A program made the translations under genes and the position numbers. From contig DJSH01000046.1 of assembly GCA_002440225.1 (NCBI GenBank), positions 1-31,720 of the forward strand: a stretch of 31,720 bases of DNA, read 5' to 3'. The notes beneath the pieces are model-generated. The model ran no database searches. It was not told the DNA's origin and was given only the letters and a program-made list of their open reading frames with translations. Below are positions 27,034-31,720 of the stretch, in pieces (position 1 is the first letter of the stretch; each line of letters opens with the position of its first letter). This DNA comes from Candidatus Segatella violae. GTDB lineage: Bacteria; Bacteroidota; Bacteroidia; Bacteroidales; Bacteroidaceae.

Positions 27034-30000
27034 ATGAGTGGAGATAAATTTGACCAATTATATAATGCGCTGAAAGCAGACGGAGCAGTATCGGGAAGCA
27101 GGGCGAATTTCAGAAACTTTGTCTATGCCAGTGGCAAGCAGGGCTATCAGAACCGCAAGAAGCTTTACGATGCGCTCCATGCCGATGGTGCGGTGTCTAG
27201 TAAATCTTATGAGGAGTTTGCACAGAGATTGGGACTTCACGCTACCAATCCTCAGTCTAAAGTTGATACCTCGCAGTCTAAGCAACAGTCTAGCAAGCAT
27301 CAGACTGCGGCGCAAATGGCAATGTCGCAGGGATATAGAAAGCCTCAGCAGTCAACATCTTATGTGCAAAAACCTCAGCGAGCTAAACAACAACAGCCTC
27401 GCTCGGCTTTCGTTCAGGGTTTATACGACCAAGACGATGAGCAGAGACAGCAGCATATCGACTACATTTCGCCGAATGCTACCCAACAGATGGTTACTAC
27501 CAGACAGAAGGCGCAGAAGCAAGCGGCTCGAAAGGCGGTTGACACCATCGTTAACACTGAGCAGAGAAGACGAAACCAACCTATCGTGAAGACTGGCACA
27601 CCTGCCGACCAGAGCATCGTCAAGACGCAAGGACAGTGGGAGAACGAAATGGATGCTAGCGTTAACAAGTTGGTTAACTCTGATTTGGGTAGCTACCTTG
27701 ATAAGGTTATCGGTGATGAGTTCAAGAGCGCCCACGCTAGAGGTTTGGCAGCTTTGTCGGCGGCTGGCGGTCCTTACACGCATGGCACTGGAGGTGCCGA
27801 CTATTATGTGGGCGAACGTGCTTATCAACAGCAGATGGATTCACAGAAGCAGTTGGAGAATATCACTGGAAATATCCAACGCAACATCGAAGCCACCTTC
27901 TCTGACCCAAAGATTAAGAAGAGGGTGATGGATGATGCAGCCAGACTTGGTGTTGATCCTGAGCAATACATAACGCAGCATCTTGCTCCTGCCCTCATAC
28001 AGAAGGCTAGCGACCAATTCAACAAGACTCAGCTTAACCGTATGATGGCAAAGGGTTCTTCTGACTATATCGCTAGCGGTATTCTCAATTCGCTCACAGG
28101 TACCTTGCTCACTGGTCTTACCACATCGAAGAATCAGAGACAGATGCAGCAAGAGGCTGATGCCATGACCGAAGAAGGTCAGAATCCGAACTATCAACCG
28201 GGTATTGTCGACAAGGCTGCAAGGGGTGCGGTTGGTTTCATGGCTGATGCTCCTGCATTCAATTTGACTGGCAAGGTAGGTGCCATGGTTGCAGGGCGTG
28301 TTCTTGGAAACGGCGTGGCACAGGCGGCACGACTTGCCAACATGAGCAAGTTGCAGCGTGCGGTGTACATGGCAAAGAACGGTGCGGTGAGCCAAGGGGT
28401 GACAGGTATTCTCTACGGCTCGACAAACAGCGTGGCTCAGAACATGTCTACAGGTGAAGATAACTCCATAGGCACCAACTTGAAATTGGCATTGAAAGGC
28501 GGTCTGTCCGAGGGTGCTAGCTTTGCCACAATGGGTGCTATCGGCGGCGCTGTCGGTGGCTTTGGATATGGAATCGGTGCCACTTGGCGAGAACCTTCTT
28601 TAGGAAAGACAGTAAAGAATGCCTTTAAGAAGATTGGCTATGAGGGATTCAAAGTTGTTTCGGAGGGTATCGGTATGCACGTAGGCGGTCAGGTGGCTAA
28701 CCTCATTGAGAATGGAAAGTTTGACCTTAGTGTAGCTGGCACTTTGGAAGATGTTGCTAACGTGGTGGCTTTGAAGCTGACCCATGCGCCTAAGCTGAGT
28801 CGTATGCGTGGAGAGGATGGTAAGAAAGAAAGCATTTCGGACGCAATCATCAGAAAGTTTGGCGAATTTGTTACTTCTGATGCCGAGAAAAACAGCATGT
28901 GGCAGTTATCTAGCGATGACAAGGATGCTATCATGGTTTCAGGAAATTTGAATAGCGTGAGAGATTTGGGCGGCTTAAAGGCTTCCTATCAGAAGATTAT
29001 GGCTGACCCTAACGTTTCATGGGACGCCAAGGCTAAATATTCGGCTATGGTGATGGGTGTGATGCCTTCATCTAGACCAATGGGCGATTATCATACCTTT
29101 ACCTTCGAAAAGGTGGGAGGTGATAAGGCAGGATATAAAAAATATGTCAGCGAGTATGCAGCTGACGGCACCTTGCTCTCTAAGCGTAGCTACAATACTG
29201 CCGATGAGCGAGAGAATGCGCTTTACAACGATGCCATCTTGAAGGAGAACGCTCGCATGGACAATAGCTTTGCCCTGTCGGTGAATGCTGACACCTCTGA
29301 CCGAGAGTTGCAGAAACAATTCTTGTTGAGCAAGGGATTCGATGAGAGTAAGCCTTTGGACTATCACGTAAATAGAACTTTGGCTGCTGGAATGCAAGAC
29401 CATGATTCTGCCATCTACAAGGAGTTTGTGGACTATGCGGCTAATAACGGAGAGACTGGAAGAATCGTGGATGCGGTGGCTCAGCAGAACGGTATGACGA
29501 GAGAACAGCTTGTTAACGCCTTCCAAAATAAGGATGTGTTGAAGCGAACCGATGCAGAGCAGAATGCTTGCGTGCAGCTTCGCCGTGCATTCGAGGGAGC
29601 TGTATTTAAGGAAGGTGATTCCCACCCAGAACAGAGCCATATGGAAGGAAAAGACGTGGCATCCGACAACAACCTTGGCACCGAGCAGCCTAACGGCGAG
29701 GCGGTGAAGCAGGAGTTGAACGGACTGAGACAGGCTGAGGCTGAAATGGACGTGCTGATGCGAGACAACGATGTGTTCAGCCAGAACTTCAAGAAGCTAC
29801 AGAGTCAGGGGCTTACCAACCCTCAGATTTACGACTGGATGGTTCAGAACGGACTGACGCAGGAGCAGCTGGAACCATTTGCCCATTATATCAATGCGAA
29901 CGCTAGAGTGCAGGGTATGCAGGAGGCTACCAAGCAGAAGATTGAGGAAGTGGTGAGCGGTGTCGTACAGGATTGGTCTTACCATGGGGAGCTGAACGGT

Positions 30001-31720
30001 CAGAAGATGAACGGCGAACAGGTGGTTTATGTGCAGGACAGCGAAGGCAGAACCTTGATTGTAGGCTCTGGTGACGTGGCATTTGACTCTACCACTGGGC
30101 GTGCGAAGGAAGACGTGGGCGATATGCTTATCTGCTTCGACCCTAACACCAAGAAAATGGTGTACTTGAAGAAAGATGAGGTTACTCTCTTTCAGACTCA
30201 GCGTCCAGAGGATTTCGCCAACGAGTATCGTCAGAGATTGCAGATGATTAACTCTCAGCCTTACAATGAGGCTGCTCAGGAACAGGCGATGCAGGATGCT
30301 GCTAAGCCTCAACAAAAAGAAGAGGCTCAACCTAAGTCTGAGAATGGTGGTGAAAATAGCGAGTTAGCACCACAAGATAATACCACATCGGCAAAAGATA
30401 ATACCACAAAAGAGAACTTAGCACCACAAGAACAGCCTCAGCAGACCAGAAAGTTTGCAGATGGCACCGATGTTCCTATGACCAAGGACAGCAAGGGAAG
30501 ACCTACGCCCGACTATGGGGCGATGAAGCCAGAACAGGCGGCGGAGATTCTTACACAGGACTTCGGAGAGAATGCCGAAAAGGTGGTGAACGGACAGATT
30601 GCCAAAGTGGAGAAGGCTTTGAAGGATGCCGAGAAGATGAAGGTGGACTATTCTGCCGAACCTAACGACATCTTGGAACAGGAGCAAGTAAAAGCTAAGA
30701 CCATCGAGGCTGCCAAGAAACAGCTTGAAAACGCTCAGAACATCAAGAAGGCTATGACTGCCAAGGCTGTGGCTGAGACCGTGGGCAAACCTACCGAAGA
30801 AAAGGTGGACGAAGCTAACCAAGCCTCTCCTATCGTGAAAGAGAAATTTGACAAATCAAAGAAGGTAGCAGGTAGAAGAGGTTCTATCACTCTGCCTAAT
30901 GGGAAAAAGATAAGAGGTACATATTATTATGGTGAAACTTCGGGATTGACACCTTCGCACGACCCATTCAACGACTTCAAGCAAAGCGAAGGCTTCCCTG
31001 TGAATGAGGATGGAAGTTCGTCTAATTCTCGCTCATATAAGGATAAGGGCGCACGCCAGTTTACCGAACAGATAGGTAATAACTTCAACGGACTTGCCTT
31101 GAAGAATATTCCTGTTGTGCAGGATGGTGTCACTTTGAGCGGAAGCGGAACGACCATGGCAAAGTTGCTTGCCGAAAGAAACGGCAAGGATGGGCAATAC
31201 TATGAAGACTTGAACGACAACATCGAAGGTTTCGGTTTGACTCCAGAGAAAATTGCGGAAATCGGGAACAAAGGTATCGTTTACTTTGTGCCTGATGAAA
31301 AGTTCCCTCTTACGAGCAAGACTTTCGATATGTTCAACAAGCAAGAGACCAAGAGCGAGAGCAACACCGAGCAAGCGGTGGCTAAGGCTAAGACCTTGAC
31401 TAGCGACGAGGTGGGTGCCATTGTAGCTGATATTGAGGGAAATGGTAGCTTGGACGCATTCTTTAACAATTCCAAGGCAATAAATGACTTGGTGAAGACG
31501 TTAGTAAGTAAAGGTATCATCGGACAGAACGAGGTGGATGGCTTCATGGACGGCACGGAAAGACTGTCGGCACAGGGCAAGGAGTATGTGAAGAACCTCT
31601 TGCTTGGCTCTGTGTTCAAGCCTGAGACTATCCGCATGCTAGGCATTGACAGTAAGATAAAGAATGCTGCCATCAATGGTATTCGTTCCATCATGGACAA
31701 CTTGAAGCTGGGCGACTACT
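27034..31720 (+). CDS. Giant polyvalent-type ejection protein (partial)
   Basis: At least 1562 residues, open at the window edge. Residues 1-70 hold two copies of an LYxALxADGAVS repeat. Around 400-440 (VGAMVAGRVLG) and 490-520 (AIGGAVGGFGYGIGATW) are glycine-zipper hydrophobic segments, suited to membrane insertion during DNA entry. At about 1328-1425 is a DdrB/ParB-like region; its key helix start is 'VTLSGSGTTMAKLLAERNG', which corresponds to the G-x-G-R-T-M-A signature of that domain. Giant phage proteins with such domains are called polyvalent proteins and are thought to be injected with DNA. Domain calls by eye. Confidence 0.7.
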   Translation, partial: MSGDKFDQLYNALKADGAVSGSRANFRNFVYASGKQGYQNRKKLYDALHADGAVSSKSYEEFAQRLGLHATNPQSKVDTSQSKQQSSKHQTAAQMAMSQGYRKPQQSTSYVQKPQRAKQQQPRSAFVQGLYDQDDEQRQQHIDYISPNATQQMVTTRQKAQKQAARKAVDTIVNTEQRRRNQPIVKTGTPADQSIVKTQGQWENEMDASVNKLVNSDLGSYLDKVIGDEFKSAHARGLAALSAAGGPYTHGTGGADYYVGERAYQQQMDSQKQLENITGNIQRNIEATFSDPKIKKRVMDDAARLGVDPEQYITQHLAPALIQKASDQFNKTQLNRMMAKGSSDYIASGILNSLTGTLLTGLTTSKNQRQMQQEADAMTEEGQNPNYQPGIVDKAARGAVGFMADAPAFNLTGKVGAMVAGRVLGNGVAQAARLANMSKLQRAVYMAKNGAVSQGVTGILYGSTNSVAQNMSTGEDNSIGTNLKLALKGGLSEGASFATMGAIGGAVGGFGYGIGATWREPSLGKTVKNAFKKIGYEGFKVVSEGIGMHVGGQVANLIENGKFDLSVAGTLEDVANVVALKLTHAPKLSRMRGEDGKKESISDAIIRKFGEFVTSDAEKNSMWQLSSDDKDAIMVSGNLNSVRDLGGLKASYQKIMADPNVSWDAKAKYSAMVMGVMPSSRPMGDYHTFTFEKVGGDKAGYKKYVSEYAADGTLLSKRSYNTADERENALYNDAILKENARMDNSFALSVNADTSDRELQKQFLLSKGFDESKPLDYHVNRTLAAGMQDHDSAIYKEFVDYAANNGETGRIVDAVAQQNGMTREQLVNAFQNKDVLKRTDAEQNACVQLRRAFEGAVFKEGDSHPEQSHMEGKDVASDNNLGTEQPNGEAVKQELNGLRQAEAEMDVLMRDNDVFSQNFKKLQSQGLTNPQIYDWMVQNGLTQEQLEPFAHYINANARVQGMQEATKQKIEEVVSGVVQDWSYHGELNGQKMNGEQVVYVQDSEGRTLIVGSGDVAFDSTTGRAKEDVGDMLICFDPNTKKMVYLKKDEVTLFQTQRPEDFANEYRQRLQMINSQPYNEAAQEQAMQDAAKPQQKEEAQPKSENGGENSELAPQDNTTSAKDNTTKENLAPQEQPQQTRKFADGTDVPMTKDSKGRPTPDYGAMKPEQAAEILTQDFGENAEKVVNGQIAKVEKALKDAEKMKVDYSAEPNDILEQEQVKAKTIEAAKKQLENAQNIKKAMTAKAVAETVGKPTEEKVDEANQASPIVKEKFDKSKKVAGRRGSITLPNGKKIRGTYYYGETSGLTPSHDPFNDFKQSEGFPVNEDGSSSNSRSYKDKGARQFTEQIGNNFNGLALKNIPVVQDGVTLSGSGTTMAKLLAERNGKDGQYYEDLNDNIEGFGLTPEKIAEIGNKGIVYFVPDEKFPLTSKTFDMFNKQETKSESNTEQAVAKAKTLTSDEVGAIVADIEGNGSLDAFFNNSKAINDLVKTLVSKGIIGQNEVDGFMDGTERLSAQGKEYVKNLLLGSVFKPETIRMLGIDSKIKNAAINGIRSIMDNLKLGDY

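Noticed and set aside
25219..27057. 612-codon open frame on the minus strand
   Set aside because: It lies wholly antisense to a well-supported late gene, has Arg/Leu/Ser-rich shadow composition and no promoter or known domain.

Overview
The window looks like an unintegrated or circularised temperate phage (or phage-like element) of a Bacteroidota host, probably Bacteroidales and perhaps Prevotella/Segatella-like. This rests on three things: promoters with the Bacteroidota pattern TTTG-N20-TAnnTTTG, many genes with little or no Shine-Dalgarno sequence, and gene families I know mainly from Bacteroidales phages. A tyrosine integrase (14.4-15.5 kb) sits in the middle of phage genes, with clustered TGATAAC repeats on both sides. 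In an integrated prophage it would more likely lie next to an attachment junction, so attP is probably intact here.

Layout. (1) 1-9.8 kb, minus strand: one long early/replication transcript. Read 5'->3' it carries a small leader gene, a NinG-like nuclease, dUTPase, an SbcC/RecF-like zinc-hook ATPase, a RecT annealase, an MBL-fold nuclease in two frames, a NinB-like protein, a replication-initiator/helicase-loader-like protein and many small accessory genes. (2) 9.8-10.6 kb, minus: mostly non-coding. It holds two clear tRNA-shaped genes with abnormal anticodon loops: one lacks exactly three loop bases, the other has a 41-nt loop. (3) 10.6-11.4 kb: a divergent regulatory switch, with a small HTH protein on minus, a cI-like repressor on plus and palindromic operators between them. 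(4) 11.4-13.5 kb, minus: an accessory operon led by an RNase HI fusion, preceded by a structured leader of about 380 nt. (5) 14.0-15.6 kb, plus: a promoter, a short structured RNA ending in a terminator, then the integrase. (6) 15.6-20.8 kb, minus: about 17 very small genes behind one strong promoter. Several were found only by translating the gaps, including two tiny membrane peptides. (7) 21.3-22.1 kb, plus: a Cro/CI-like regulator overlapping a three-helix membrane protein, an immunity-type module. (8) 22.1-22.9 kb: a non-coding control region with iterons, phased A-tracts and tandem promoters. (9) 22.9 kb to the end, plus: virion/ejection genes, ending in a giant protein (more than 1560 aa, cut by the window edge) with a glycine-zipper membrane segment and a likely DdrB/ParB-type polyvalent domain.

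The main candidates for new biology are: a possible ribosomal bypass in the MBL nuclease, where an 8-nt gap between matched GGC codons sits behind a perfect 11-bp hairpin and bypass would restore the HxHxDH metal site; the two tRNA-like genes with altered anticodon loops; a dispersed three-way-junction palindrome with compensatory changes; and the integrase leader RNA together with the TGATAAC array. No searches could be run. Family names come from recognised motifs and memory.
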